Shown here one piece after another: positions 19,360-28,713 of a stretch of DNA of 64,000 bases. Under the pieces are notes generated by a model. It saw nothing but the letters and a program-made list of their open reading frames with translations. It did not search any database and was not told where the DNA came from. The position numbers were made by a program, and so were the translations under genes. The DNA lies in the NCBI RefSeq assembly GCF_016924755.1, contig NZ_JAFFJX010000002.1:558001-622000 (forward strand), given 5' to 3'. Origin of the DNA: Longitalea arenae (lineage in GTDB: Bacteria; Bacteroidota; Bacteroidia; Chitinophagales; Chitinophagaceae). Numbering within the stretch: position 1 is the first letter of the stretch; each line of letters opens with the position of its first letter.

Positions 19360-21015
19360 TTATTTAACAAGCTTTGTAGTAGTAAGTTTGTCATTGATCT
19401 TTACCAGCAGAAAATAGATCCCTTTTGGCAATTGGGCCGGCAGCGATAAAGAAATGGTATTTTCTCCTGAGGGCAGGAAGGTATTTTTAGCAATAATGAG
19501 CCGCCCCCACACATCAGCAAGCGACAGTTCGATCTTACCACCCGTTGCAATGGCTGCTTTCACAAATATTTCATGGATGAAAGGATCGGGGTATACGCTG
19601 ATCAGGCGGGACGGGTTTTCATCAACCGTTACCCGCACGATCTTTGAATAGTCAATCTTACCATCGATATCGACCATTCTTAAGCGGTAGTACAATGTAT
19701 TGTTCACTGCAGCCTGTAGAATGCCAAAATCTGTGAAGGTATACGAACTATTGCCATTGTCGGCCTGTTGTAATTGTACTTTTCCAATAACGGAAAATTG
19801 GAGCCCATCCATTGAACGTTCCACTTCAAAATGACTGAACGCCCTTGCTTCGGTGGCTGTCCAGTTCAATCGTACGTCTTTATTTATTTTGCCTGCAGTG
19901 AAACCGCTTAAAGTTATCGGCAATACATTAAACACCGGTGCAGCTGCAACCCCTCTGAACGCGGTTTGGTTGGTAATGGCATTGGCCAGCACGACCGGCG
20001 TGGGGGAAAAGGCCCCGTTATAGCCGCTTGCATCGGTAAGGCTCACCAACTGTCCGCCCTTTATAGTGGTGTTATTGCCCCCTCTTCTTGTTGCATAGAG
20101 GGTAACGGTATTGCCAGCCGTCTTCGTCGTAAACGCCCGGTAATCATCAGCGCTGGAGCCCACCGTCCCGTTCAGCACCCAGCTCCCTGCCACCAGGCTG
20201 TATTTTTCTATACCTGTATTATCGTTTGTGTAATACAATACATCAGGCCCCGCAACGCCCGGGTTTATGTCAAGTAATACAAAATGCCCGGGTGTAACGG
20301 TATCGGGAAAGTCGCCTAAATTACTGATCGTTTGCCCCGGGGTAGTGGGTAGCCCGGTACCCACCAGCCCGATCCGGGGCTCATTGGCATTACCGGATAC
20401 ATATAACTGGCCACCGGTTATGGACAAACTTCTCGGTAAGGCGGTGCTCGTTGTGGGATCGGTTAGCTGCGTAGAGGTTGCTGCCCCCACCGTTGCATAC
20501 CGCACGCCGCCCGTAGTGTTGAAACTTCCGGCGCCAATGGCCCAAAGATCAGTGCCATTGGTTGACACTGCACATCGTACAAAGTTGGCGGAAGAAAGAT
20601 CGGTAAGCGCTGTGGACGTGTTGATGGAGGCATCGTATTTCACCAGGCCGATGGTTCTTGGCCGGCTGGTACTGGAAGTACCTCCGATGCCGACGATGCC
20701 CACCGGTGCATTATAACCGGTCAGCACAAGATACTGGCCATCGGAAGATAAGGTAAGTATGCCTTCGGTATCACCTCTGCCTGTTGCTGTTAAGGCCTTG
20801 TTGGAACCGCTGGTTGTGGTGGGCATGGCAATTGATTGAACGAGGGTGCCGGTAGTGGTATATTCATCGAGGAAAACGGCCGCTGAGGCATTGCCCAAGG
20901 TTGCAGGACCTGTGCCTACCCGGTATACAACAATATTTCCTGCCGTAAATGGAGCCTGGGCGCTTCCGTTCTGCAAAGCCAATACTGCCAATGCGATGCT
21001 GATTGTTCTTTTCAT
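19360..21015 (-). CDS. Secreted T9SS protein of unknown function
   Basis: 551 aa with a signal peptide (LQNGSAQA, about residue 20). A long Gly/Thr/Ala-rich beta-type region follows (about 25-365) with pieces such as DTEGILTLSSDGQYLVLTGYN that suggest beta-propeller blades. Then come an FN3-like segment starting near LSGFTAGKINKDVRLNWTA (about 370-460) and a C-terminal T9SS sorting domain (about 470-551, with YPDPF and KGIYFLLVKINDK). No catalytic motif was recognised. It is convergent with the DUF6520-like gene. It is probably an outer-surface or released protein; an esterase-like propeller is one possibility. Confidence 0.75.
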   Translation of the reverse strand: MKRTISIALAVLALQNGSAQAPFTAGNIVVYRVGTGPATLGNASAAVFLDEYTTTGTLVQSIAMPTTTSGSNKALTATGRGDTEGILTLSSDGQYLVLTGYNAPVGIVGIGGTSSTSRPRTIGLVKYDASINTSTALTDLSSANFVRCAVSTNGTDLWAIGAGSFNTTGGVRYATVGAATSTQLTDPTTSTALPRSLSITGGQLYVSGNANEPRIGLVGTGLPTTPGQTISNLGDFPDTVTPGHFVLLDINPGVAGPDVLYYTNDNTGIEKYSLVAGSWVLNGTVGSSADDYRAFTTKTAGNTVTLYATRRGGNNTTIKGGQLVSLTDASGYNGAFSPTPVVLANAITNQTAFRGVAAAPVFNVLPITLSGFTAGKINKDVRLNWTATEARAFSHFEVERSMDGLQFSVIGKVQLQQADNGNSSYTFTDFGILQAAVNNTLYYRLRMVDIDGKIDYSKIVRVTVDENPSRLISVYPDPFIHEIFVKAAIATGGKIELSLADVWGRLIIAKNTFLPSGENTISLSLPAQLPKGIYFLLVKINDKLTTTKLVK

Positions 21016-21373
21016 AAGTAGATGGGTGATTTATCTGGTAATTATATGGACAATAGTATTTCCTGCTGGTTGAGTTACCAGCTCAGCATTCGTCACGTAC
21101 ATTCAATTGCGCAGATAATCGACTACAAAAAAGTGCTTCAACCTGAACGGCAGAGAGGGGTTGTAACTACATAAATATCAGGATTAACTAATTCGTATAG
21201 GATACACCTTGGTATGGTGGGAATAAAACTTATTTTAAAGATACGAAAAATCAAATTGCAACAGTAATACCTGCCATCGGCCCTTGCTTATACAATTTAT
21301 GCCGGCAGGCCTGGCACAAATTATGGATACTGATACCTGTGACAAGCCTGGCATTGCGCCATAACACAGCATT
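21016..21373. other. 358-bp intergenic region
   Basis: Divergent upstream region of the T9SS gene (-) and the FRG-domain gene (+). I see no coding frame with family features, no RNA gene and no strong hairpin. It presumably holds both promoters. Confidence 0.5.
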
Positions 21374-22102
21374 ATGAAAGAAGTTACCGTTGAAACGATA
21401 GGAGATTATCTTTCTTTTATCAAACAGCATAAAAGCGATTACCAGTCTGGCAACGAATTGCAGGACGTTGTATTCCGTGGCCAGGCAGGCGATTTTCCGC
21501 TCATGCCGAAACTTGCCCGGTTAAAAGCAAAAGAAAACATCCTGGAGGCGGAACAGAAAATGCTCGATGAGTTCAAGCGCAGCAATCCATTGCTGATCCA
21601 GCCGCATGGCGCATTGGACGATTGGGATTATCTGACCCTGGGCCAGCACTTTGGCCTGCCAACCCGGTTGCTCGACTGGTCGAACAATGCATTGACGGCG
21701 CTGTGGTTTGCCGTTTTTTCGCATGTGGAAGGGTATGGACGGGAATATCCCTCGGGCATTGTATGGATGCTGATGGCCGGGGAAGACGATTTTGTGAAGG
21801 ATATGAATACTTTACACCCCTTTGAGGTGCCGGAAACGAAAATTTTCAGGCCAAGGCTTATCAAACAACGCATCAATAACCAGTCTGGCGTTTTCAGCAT
21901 TCATTCTTCCTCTGACATCGTAGATAAACGCCTGCTGAATGATAATAGCCGGTTTCAGAAAAAACTGTTGAAATTGAAAGTCCCGCCGGAAAGGATCCCC
22001 GATCTGCGAAACGACCTGAACACACTCGGAGTAAACGCATTTTCTATCTTTCCCGAGCTGGAAGGATTATGCAGGTACCTGCAGTGGCGTTTCTTTGAAT
22101 GA
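21374..22102 (+). CDS. FRG domain-containing protein
   Basis: 242 aa. The FRG (PF08867-type) signature is clear: VVFRGQAGDFPLMPKLAR near residues 37-54 and GQHFGLPTRLLDWSNNALTALWFAVF near 91-116. The protein is cytoplasmic, with no signal peptide. FRG proteins have no settled activity; some occur in phage-defence or toxin contexts, others stand alone. Here the gene is isolated between a T9SS protein and a polysaccharide lyase and ends at a terminator, so context gives no role. Confidence 0.85.
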   Translation: MKEVTVETIGDYLSFIKQHKSDYQSGNELQDVVFRGQAGDFPLMPKLARLKAKENILEAEQKMLDEFKRSNPLLIQPHGALDDWDYLTLGQHFGLPTRLLDWSNNALTALWFAVFSHVEGYGREYPSGIVWMLMAGEDDFVKDMNTLHPFEVPETKIFRPRLIKQRINNQSGVFSIHSSSDIVDKRLLNDNSRFQKKLLKLKVPPERIPDLRNDLNTLGVNAFSIFPELEGLCRYLQWRFFE

Positions 22103-22131
22103 TCATTCCATTATTGATCCCGCATAAAGAA

Positions 22132-22159
22132 GAACCCGCCTCAATGATGAAGCGGGTTC
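22132..22159 (+). terminator. Terminator between convergent FRG and lyase genes
   Basis: Perfect 8-bp stem GAACCCGC (22132-22139) with GCGGGTTC (22152-22159). T-rich sequence flanks it on both strands, so it can act both ways. Confidence 0.8.
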
Positions 22160-22195
22160 ATTTGTTGTTCATGTGCTAACACCTGGTGATCAGTT

Positions 22196-23428
22196 CTACC
22201 TTACAAAGGTAAAAGTGATGGTCTTGGCCGTACCGGCAGTGCCACTGGCTTTATCCGAAGAGTAAGGGGTCGCTTTCAGGGTATAGGTGCCCAGGGCCGG
22301 TGGATTCCAGTTACCATAGTAAAAGTTGCCGTCACCATCATCGCCATGTAATGCAAAAGGTGCCGAATTGTCTATATAATAGTCGCTTTGCTGGCCACTT
22401 AATTCCAGCTTCACGCTGCCTGCATCGCTCGAGGTAACGGCGCGGATATTCACTTTATCGAGGTCAAGCGCTGAAAGGCTGATCGTTTGTCCGTTTGTGA
22501 TCGACATTACATCTCTTTCTGTAGCAGCGTTCACCAGTTTAAAGTCGGTAACGCTCAGGCCACTGGTTGTGGAACCAGACGAAGAACTGGATGGTTTAAT
22601 GCCACTGGGTTCGGGCACCATGTCTTCATATGTAGCGTATTGGTTACCTAATTTGATATCATCATAGTAAAGTACGCGGGTACTGGTAGAGGAAGTGCCG
22701 CTGCCATTCCAGGTAGATTTATATATGCCGAATTTCATATTCGGTACATCGAAATCATCGCCTACCTTATACATGTTAGCACCAACGTAGTGCATGACCT
22801 TTGTGCCGTCGCACCACAATTCAATTAAACCATCAGAGTAGGCCGAGTGTTTGACGTGAATGACAAAGGACCGCCATCTGTCCTTAACAAAAGGCCCGAT
22901 ATCATTCCATTTGCCGAGTATTCTTATATAGAGCCGGTCTTCTTTTACCCGCAGGCAGAGCGCCGGTGTTTCGCCGCCTCCCTGGTGCCATTGGGTGATC
23001 ACATCGTCTTCATCATCGTATTTAAATTTATCGGAGGGTGCATATAATGCATATGCATACCACCGGTTGAGGCTGGCCGAAAAGGGAAAGAAACTGATCT
23101 CTGCTCTTGTTCCGCCATTTGTTTCCGGGTCGCTGCTTCTTAATTCAAAGCGGGCTGATCTAAGCCCCTGGTAGCAATGCGTAGTAGCAGAGGTGATTCC
23201 ATAAGAGGTGGATTTCTGAACGCTTACATGGTTACTGAAGTAAGTGGAGCCATCAATATCGTCTGTCCAAAGAAGATTGCTGAGGGATTCGGTTCTGACG
23301 GTCCTGTTCAGGTCATCGTCGTTGAGTGTCTCATCGGATGAATTTGATAATTCTTTTTGACACGATACAATAGAGGCCAGTAATAAGGAGGCTGTCAGCC
23401 AACGCTGAAGAGTGTTTGATTTGTACAT
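22196..23428 (-). CDS. Lipoprotein polysaccharide lyase (heparin lyase I-like fold)
   Basis: 410 aa. A lipobox IVSC near residue 23 predicts a lipoprotein. Residues about 50-270 resemble the PF14099-type polysaccharide lyase jelly roll (glucuronan/heparin lyase I-like), with GTRAEISFF, VITQWHQGG and a YYDDIKLG strand near its end. A Ser-rich linker (about 277-290) leads to a C-terminal Ig-like beta domain (about 291-410, DFKLVNAATERDV). Members cleave uronic-acid-containing polysaccharides; the substrate cannot be assigned. It is convergent with the FRG gene and monocistronic by spacing. Confidence 0.78.
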   Translation of the reverse strand: MYKSNTLQRWLTASLLLASIVSCQKELSNSSDETLNDDDLNRTVRTESLSNLLWTDDIDGSTYFSNHVSVQKSTSYGITSATTHCYQGLRSARFELRSSDPETNGGTRAEISFFPFSASLNRWYAYALYAPSDKFKYDDEDDVITQWHQGGGETPALCLRVKEDRLYIRILGKWNDIGPFVKDRWRSFVIHVKHSAYSDGLIELWCDGTKVMHYVGANMYKVGDDFDVPNMKFGIYKSTWNGSGTSSTSTRVLYYDDIKLGNQYATYEDMVPEPSGIKPSSSSSGSTTSGLSVTDFKLVNAATERDVMSITNGQTISLSALDLDKVNIRAVTSSDAGSVKLELSGQQSDYYIDNSAPFALHGDDGDGNFYYGNWNPPALGTYTLKATPYSSDKASGTAGTAKTITFTFVR

Positions 23429-23918
23429 TAGTCTTTCATTTGAGGTTAATAATGAATGGTAATAACTACCTCATCGCAATCCAGGGAGTATTTGCCTGGA
23501 TACGTTAGAGTATTTTTTAAAAATGTAATTGCTGCATAACAGCCGCGGGTGCCAACAGATCATAGGAAACCTGCTTTACCCGGGAGTTATGAATGGTTCT
23601 TGCCGTACCGTGGGAAACTCATTATGATCTCCGGAAAAGAAATCTTTTCGGCCCGTTTAGCCGTTTTCGTAACTGTTGTTGTAAAATGTAGCCGGTTGGG
23701 CATGTCGAATTGACGTGCCTGTTATTCTTACGGTAGGTGAGGGGGTGGTTATCGTTAGCCTGGATTAACTTTCTTTAGCTAAAGTAAAGAACGCGGAAAA
23801 GGTACGTATTAAATGCAAATAAGACCAAAAGAAAAAATAAAAAAAACTTATTTAGGGGGGAAAAGGACCGTTCTGGGGAAAGGGAACAAAATCTTAAATA
23901 GTCACCATTTATACTTAT
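23429..23918. other. Intergenic stretch upstream of lyase and SDR genes
   Basis: Non-coding region between divergent genes. The only structure noticed is a perfect 12-bp palindrome CTTTAGCTAAAG at 23773-23784 and an A-rich tract around 23815-23850. No RNA gene or coding frame is supported. Confidence 0.45.
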
Positions 23919-23924
23919 ATGCTC

Positions 23925-23977
23925 ACCATGATCAACTTCTTGATCGTGGTCATCTTTGCGTTGAAAAATAAACGCAA
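23925..23977 (+). repeat. Two adjacent inverted repeats in the SDR leader
   Basis: First: ACCATGATCAA (23925-23935) and TTGATCGTGGT (23940-23950), 11 bp with one mismatch and a 4-base spacer. Second: TTGCGTT (23956-23962) and AACGCAA (23971-23977) with an 8-base spacer. They end 11 bp before the SDR start, so they could be an operator pair or an mRNA leader structure. Confidence 0.4.
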
Positions 23978-23988
23978 TTACAAAAGAT

Positions 23989-24750
23989 ATGAAAAGTACA
24001 AACAAGATCGCACTGATCACCGGCGGTAGCCGCGGACTGGGAAAAAACGCAGCACTAACCCTGGCCAAACAGGGCCATGATGTAATTATTACCTACAATA
24101 ACCGAAAAGATGAAGCCGATAAAGTGGTGGCCGAGATCACTGGCCTGAACCGTAAGGCGGCAGCGCTGCAGCTAAATACCGGTAAAGCACAGACATTTGA
24201 CACATTTAAGGGCCAACTGACCGAACTCTTGCAAAAAAGCTGGAATACAAACCGGTTCCATTTCCTGATCAATAACGCTGGCATCGATTGGGCCGCACCT
24301 TTTGGCCAAAACACAGAAGAACAACTGGATACACTTTATAATATTCACTTCAAAGGCGTATTCCTCTTAAGCCAGACCCTGGCGCCGCTGCTGCATGATG
24401 GCGGCCGCATCGTTAACACCTCCACAGGCCTGGCAAGATTTACTACGCCCGGTTATGCAGCCTATGCTTCTATGAAAGGCGCCATTGAAACGCTTACCCG
24501 GTATATGGCCAAGGAACTGGGCCAGCGCAGGATCAATGTGAATATGGTGGCGCCGGGCATCATAGAGACCGACTTTACGGCTGCTGCCCGGTCACACGAA
24601 GGACTGGTGGAATTTATTTCCAGCCAAACCGCACTGGGCCGTATTGGTAAACCGGATGATATTGGTGGGGTAGTAGCCTTCCTCTGCTCTGAGGAAGCCC
24701 GCTGGGTGACTGCACAGCGCATAGAAGCCTCCGGTGGTATGTTCCTGTGA
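23989..24750 (+). CDS. Short-chain dehydrogenase/reductase
   Basis: 253-aa classical SDR. It has the cofactor motif TGGSRGLG (residues 11-18), NNAG near 99-102, the catalytic YASMK motif and the PG segment MVAPGIIETDF; a C-terminal SGGMFL closes the fold. The sequence resembles FabG-type 3-oxoacyl-ACP reductases and glucose-1-dehydrogenase-like SDRs, but the substrate is unknown. A lone gene with a structured leader; convergent with ligD. Confidence 0.88.
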   Translation: MKSTNKIALITGGSRGLGKNAALTLAKQGHDVIITYNNRKDEADKVVAEITGLNRKAAALQLNTGKAQTFDTFKGQLTELLQKSWNTNRFHFLINNAGIDWAAPFGQNTEEQLDTLYNIHFKGVFLLSQTLAPLLHDGGRIVNTSTGLARFTTPGYAAYASMKGAIETLTRYMAKELGQRRINVNMVAPGIIETDFTAAARSHEGLVEFISSQTALGRIGKPDDIGGVVAFLCSEEARWVTAQRIEASGGMFL

Positions 24751-24841
24751 TCAATTTTACAACCAGGTCATTGTTGAGTGTATGCCGTAAGGATTGCATC
24801 AGGCACTTACAAATAAGGCTTACCGGTAGCACCGGCGCGCC

Positions 24842-26923
24842 TTATTTGCCTGTTTGTTGAAGGGCCTTATTATTGGCTGTAATGATTGGCTGGTGCTGCA
24901 GCTCTTTCCACAGATCGCCTTTTTTGAGCAGCCTGGCGCTTATGCTGTCCATGGTAAAAGCATAGCGGTCCAGTCCTTTTTTCACTTCCTTCCATTGCAG
25001 CGGCGTACTTACCAATGGCTGATGATAAGGGCGGATGGAGTAGGGAGCCGCCAGGGTATCTGCATAATCATTCTGACCGGCATCAATATATACTTTATCG
25101 CCGCGGTTACTGACGGATTCCTGCCTGGTACTGATATCGGGTACCTGTTCATGTATTTCGTCGGCCAGTTTATAAGCCAGGGCACGGGCCTGCTGAAAGT
25201 GTATGCCACTGCAGGGGATATATATATGTAAACCGGTCTTGCCGCTGGTTTTTATAAAACCGGTGAGCTTTCGCTTATCCAGCAGCTTTTTGGCCGCGAT
25301 GGCCACTTCAATGGCCTTTTCAAATCCATTGGTTTCTGCTTTTAGAAGCGCTTCTTTTTTCAATGCTGTTTCAATCGTTGGATCCAGGTCGAGCCATATA
25401 TAATCTGGCTCTTCAATATGGCTTGTTCGCGATGCCCACACATTTACATCTACACAACCCAGGTTAACCAGGTAGATCAGGGTCTCCAGGTTGTTGCATA
25501 CCAGGTAATCAATTTGGGTGCGTTTGCCGGCTTTTTTCACACGCCGTTGGTCTGTATAAATATCGGCACAATCCGGCTGCCGGTTCTCCATGTCCTTGAT
25601 AAAAATACGCGGCCCGCCGGCATGGGTGAGTTTCAGGTTCAATGACTGTGGACGGTCTTTCAGGTAGGGCAGAATATAACCGGCCATCTGGCTGTAATAG
25701 ATCAATAGTTTTCCCTTTGGAACGCCTTCCCACAGTTCCCGTTCCAGGTTGTGAACCGGGATGGTGCAATGGGGCATGTCAAAAGGCTGCCAGCTGGCGC
25801 CTGCCTGTTCCTTATCCACTTTCTCCCAGCCGCTGTCTTTATTGAGGTAGGGCTGCTTTTTTTGAGCGGGGCGCTGCCGCTTTCCCGGTTTTTTCTTTTT
25901 TGCTGTTTTGGTGCTGGCGGGACTTACCTTCGCGACTTCCGCTGAGGCGGTTTCATTAAGCGTTTTTACCACGGGAATAATTACATCTTTGGGATCCTTA
26001 TCTTCCCGGAAGCCCTTCCAGGTAGCTGGTTTGCGGATCCTGCCCGACTCGGTCATTTCAGCATACTCGAAATTGGCCACCAGCTCGGGTTTCACCCAAT
26101 GGATCACTGCTCCTTTTGTATCGAGCACTTTATTGACAAAGGGTGAGTTTTCGATCTCCCGGGCCTTTAACTGCTTTAAAATGCCCGGCATTTCTTTTTC
26201 TTTGAAACCACCGCCGCTGCGTCCCAGCCAAATCAATTTTCCCTTGTCATAAGCGCCAAATAAGATGGAGCGGAAAGACCGGGCTTTATCGCTTTCTGCC
26301 CAGCCGCCGATCACAAATTCATCTAACTTTTTAACCGGGAATTTCAACCACAAGTAGCTGCGGTCATTTTCTATATACGCACTGTCTTTTCTTTTGGCAA
26401 TGATACCTTCCCATTCTTTTTCTTTCATCAGCTGGTACAGGGCTTCGCCATCATCAAAGGAATCACTGAGTTTAATGAGGTCGTTATCTTTGACTAATTC
26501 CTGTAAGATCGTTTTGCGGGTGGTCAGGGGCAGCTTTTTGAGGTCATACCCGTTGAGGTATAAAATATCGAACACAAAATAATGGATGGGTGTATCATGT
26601 TCATTGTATAACTGCACCAGGTTGAAGCGGGGTTTACCGGAAGCATCGAAGACCACTACTTCGCCGTCGAGCACCATATTCCGGTTCAATGCTTTCAGGG
26701 CCTTTACCAGCAGGGGATACCGGCTGGTATAGTTCAGTCCGCCCCGCGACTCCAGGCGCACTTTGTTCTTTTGCACATAGGCGGTGATGCGGTACCCATC
26801 CCATTTCACTTCGTAGAGGTATTGCTCGTTATTTATAACGCCTTCAGACAGCGTAGCCAGCATCGGCCGGATGGAATGGGGCATGGCCGCTTTTTTGCCT
26901 TGTTTGTAAACTGGAACTGCCAT
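24842..26923 (-). CDS. ligD: ATP-dependent DNA ligase D, Lig-Pol form
   Basis: 693 aa. The N-terminal half is an ATP-dependent ligase with the adenylated lysine K40 in YEVKWDGYR and an OB-fold (about 215-310). After a Lys/Pro-rich linker comes the archaeo-eukaryotic primase-like polymerase domain (about 395-680, with DYIWLDLDP). The 3'-phosphoesterase domain found in many LigD proteins is absent. LigD works with Ku in non-homologous end joining and helps non-growing cells repair double-strand breaks. No Ku gene is in this window. The gene sits at the edge of a stress-gene island and is divergent from the K+ channel gene, 90 bp away. Confidence 0.92.
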   Translation of the reverse strand: MAVPVYKQGKKAAMPHSIRPMLATLSEGVINNEQYLYEVKWDGYRITAYVQKNKVRLESRGGLNYTSRYPLLVKALKALNRNMVLDGEVVVFDASGKPRFNLVQLYNEHDTPIHYFVFDILYLNGYDLKKLPLTTRKTILQELVKDNDLIKLSDSFDDGEALYQLMKEKEWEGIIAKRKDSAYIENDRSYLWLKFPVKKLDEFVIGGWAESDKARSFRSILFGAYDKGKLIWLGRSGGGFKEKEMPGILKQLKAREIENSPFVNKVLDTKGAVIHWVKPELVANFEYAEMTESGRIRKPATWKGFREDKDPKDVIIPVVKTLNETASAEVAKVSPASTKTAKKKKPGKRQRPAQKKQPYLNKDSGWEKVDKEQAGASWQPFDMPHCTIPVHNLERELWEGVPKGKLLIYYSQMAGYILPYLKDRPQSLNLKLTHAGGPRIFIKDMENRQPDCADIYTDQRRVKKAGKRTQIDYLVCNNLETLIYLVNLGCVDVNVWASRTSHIEEPDYIWLDLDPTIETALKKEALLKAETNGFEKAIEVAIAAKKLLDKRKLTGFIKTSGKTGLHIYIPCSGIHFQQARALAYKLADEIHEQVPDISTRQESVSNRGDKVYIDAGQNDYADTLAAPYSIRPYHQPLVSTPLQWKEVKKGLDRYAFTMDSISARLLKKGDLWKELQHQPIITANNKALQQTGK

Positions 26924-27013
26924 ACTGGTATTCCCTGCTAAAAATACGCCAGGCGGTCGTGATATTGTTCCATCAATTCACGAACTTGTCTGTCGTCCTA
27001 ATTTCAATTGAAT

Positions 27014-27829
27014 ATGGAAAAAGCCCGGAGATCCTGGCGGAACAGCCTGCATAATACGATCTACGAATCGAACACCAGGGCCGGCAAGGCTTTCGATATT
27101 GCCTTGCTGTTCCTGATCATCTCAAGCATTGTGGTGGTCATGCTCGACAGTATTGAAAGCTATCATGCCCGGTATGGGCGGATCTTTTATGTGATGGAAT
27201 GGATCTTCACCGGTTTGTTCACCCTGGAATACCTGCTGCGTTTAATAAGTATTAAAAGACCCGTGCGGTATATGTTCTCATTTTTCGGTTTCATCGACGT
27301 GCTGGCCATTATTCCTTCTTACCTGAGTATCTTTTTTGTGGGTGCGCAATCTTTACTGGTGCTTCGTGCCTTACGACTGCTGCGGGTATTCCGTATTTTC
27401 AAGCTTACCCATTTTTTAACGGAAATGGAATTCCTGAAAATAGCCCTGGCCACCAGTTTGAAAAAGATCACCATCTTCATGCTGGTCGTATTGAGCCTGG
27501 TGATCATCATGGGCTCTGTGATGTACCTGGTTGAAAATGGTGAGAACGGGTTCCACAGCATTCCCGACAGTATTTACTGGGCGATTGTAACGGTTACCAC
27601 CGTAGGGTATGGCGATATTGCCCCTGTGACCCCGGTAGGCAAGTTCATTGCCTCTTTGATGATGTTCATTGGTTATGGCATTATTGCAGTGCCTACCGGT
27701 ATCATCACCACAGAAATGGCCAATGCCGCCCGAAAGAGAACACATGGCCATGAAACCTGCCCGGGTTGTGGCCGGGAAGGACATGACAAGGATGCCGTTT
27801 TTTGCAAGTTCTGCGGTACCTTGCTGTAG
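27014..27829 (+). CDS. Voltage-gated-type potassium channel with C-terminal zinc ribbon
   Basis: The ATG at 27014 is preferred to the TTG at 27008. 271 aa with S1-S4-like helices, including an Arg-rich S4 (LLVLRALRLLRVFRIFKL), a pore helix and selectivity filter TTVGYGD (GYG at 198-200), and a final S6 helix. The C-terminus carries two CxxC pairs (CPGCGREG...FCKFCG), a zinc ribbon unusual for simple Kv-like channels. The inner-membrane channel probably serves K+ homeostasis or osmotic response. Convergent with a truncated glycosyltransferase gene, 26 bp away. Confidence 0.9.
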   Translation: MEKARRSWRNSLHNTIYESNTRAGKAFDIALLFLIISSIVVVMLDSIESYHARYGRIFYVMEWIFTGLFTLEYLLRLISIKRPVRYMFSFFGFIDVLAIIPSYLSIFFVGAQSLLVLRALRLLRVFRIFKLTHFLTEMEFLKIALATSLKKITIFMLVVLSLVIIMGSVMYLVENGENGFHSIPDSIYWAIVTVTTVGYGDIAPVTPVGKFIASLMMFIGYGIIAVPTGIITTEMANAARKRTHGHETCPGCGREGHDKDAVFCKFCGTLL

Positions 27830-27855
27830 GCGTGCGCACCTCACTCATCTAGCCA

Positions 27856-28476
27856 TCACTGTAAGACCTTTCCGCTTACTCTTTTCGAAGCTTTTTCGGG
27901 GATGCAGGGAAATAACAGTTCGCGAACGGCTAACGTTACCGGAGTATTTTGCCCAAAATATTTTTTTATAAGGAAGACTTCCTGTTCATCCCGCGCATGA
28001 AAATAGATGGCAGACTGTGAGCGAAAACGGGCATGGAGAAATGTAAAAGCGCTCTTTTTGAGCGCATTAACGCCAAAATGCCTTTGCTGCAGCGTTCCTC
28101 CCGGCGCAATAATTATTTTACCGGTAAACCCCGTTTTCTGAAGCAGGTAGAGCGGCATCAGCGAAAAGCGCAGGGACAGCATCGTGTTGATATAGATGGC
28201 GTGCGGGTTTATTTTCCTGATGATCTGCTTTAACCCAGCTGCATTCATGTTTTTACCGGGCACGTACCTTATCACGCTTTTATGGGTAAGGTTAGTCCAC
28301 TGGTTCGTCACAATGCCTGTAAGCGGGGTTTTGTCGCCCTTATCGTGGTCAGAGGTTAATACGTAAAAGCAATGGTGCGGCGAGAGTTCATGGATGAACT
28401 TGCTGCAGGGGCTTATTAGTGCTTCGGCTTTAAACGCCGGATAGAACCATTCGGTAAGAACCAGAATACGTTTCAT
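27856..28476 (-). pseudogene. Truncated GT4-like glycosyltransferase (N-domain only)
   Basis: 206 aa beginning MKRILVLTEWFYPAFKAE, with INTMLSLRFSLMPLYLL and an APGGTLQQ segment typical of the acceptor-binding N-terminal Rossmann domain of GT4-type enzymes. The whole C-terminal nucleotide-sugar domain (usually another 170-200 aa) is missing. The frame stops just where it should begin (SGKVLQ-stop), 26 bp from the channel gene. It is probably inactive as a transferase: a deletion remnant, or less likely a stand-alone acceptor domain. Confidence 0.6.
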
Positions 28477-28713
28477 ATCGTGTGGGTAGAGGTTAGGAAT
28501 GTTTTACCAATGTAAGTGCCATTTTTATTGGAACCGCCTGTGTTATTTTTTTCAGGCTAATATCAAATTACCAAAACACTCCTTAAAAAGGGCTTAAAGC
28601 CATGCATTTAATCTGCTGCTTACAGGGATTCCCTTATGGCTGCCGGAAAGCCTGATATTGATCATTTTTTTTAGTGCCTGTCATTATGTAGTTTGTATAA
28701 CTAAAATGGATAA

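Noticed and set aside
23919-24029. 36-codon frame MLTMINFLIVV... overlapping the SDR start
   Set aside because: Hydrophobic start with basic tail looks peptide-like, but it overlaps the inverted repeats and the SDR; chance is more likely.
27008-27013. TTG start for the K+ channel
   Set aside because: An ATG lies two codons later with no loss of domain.
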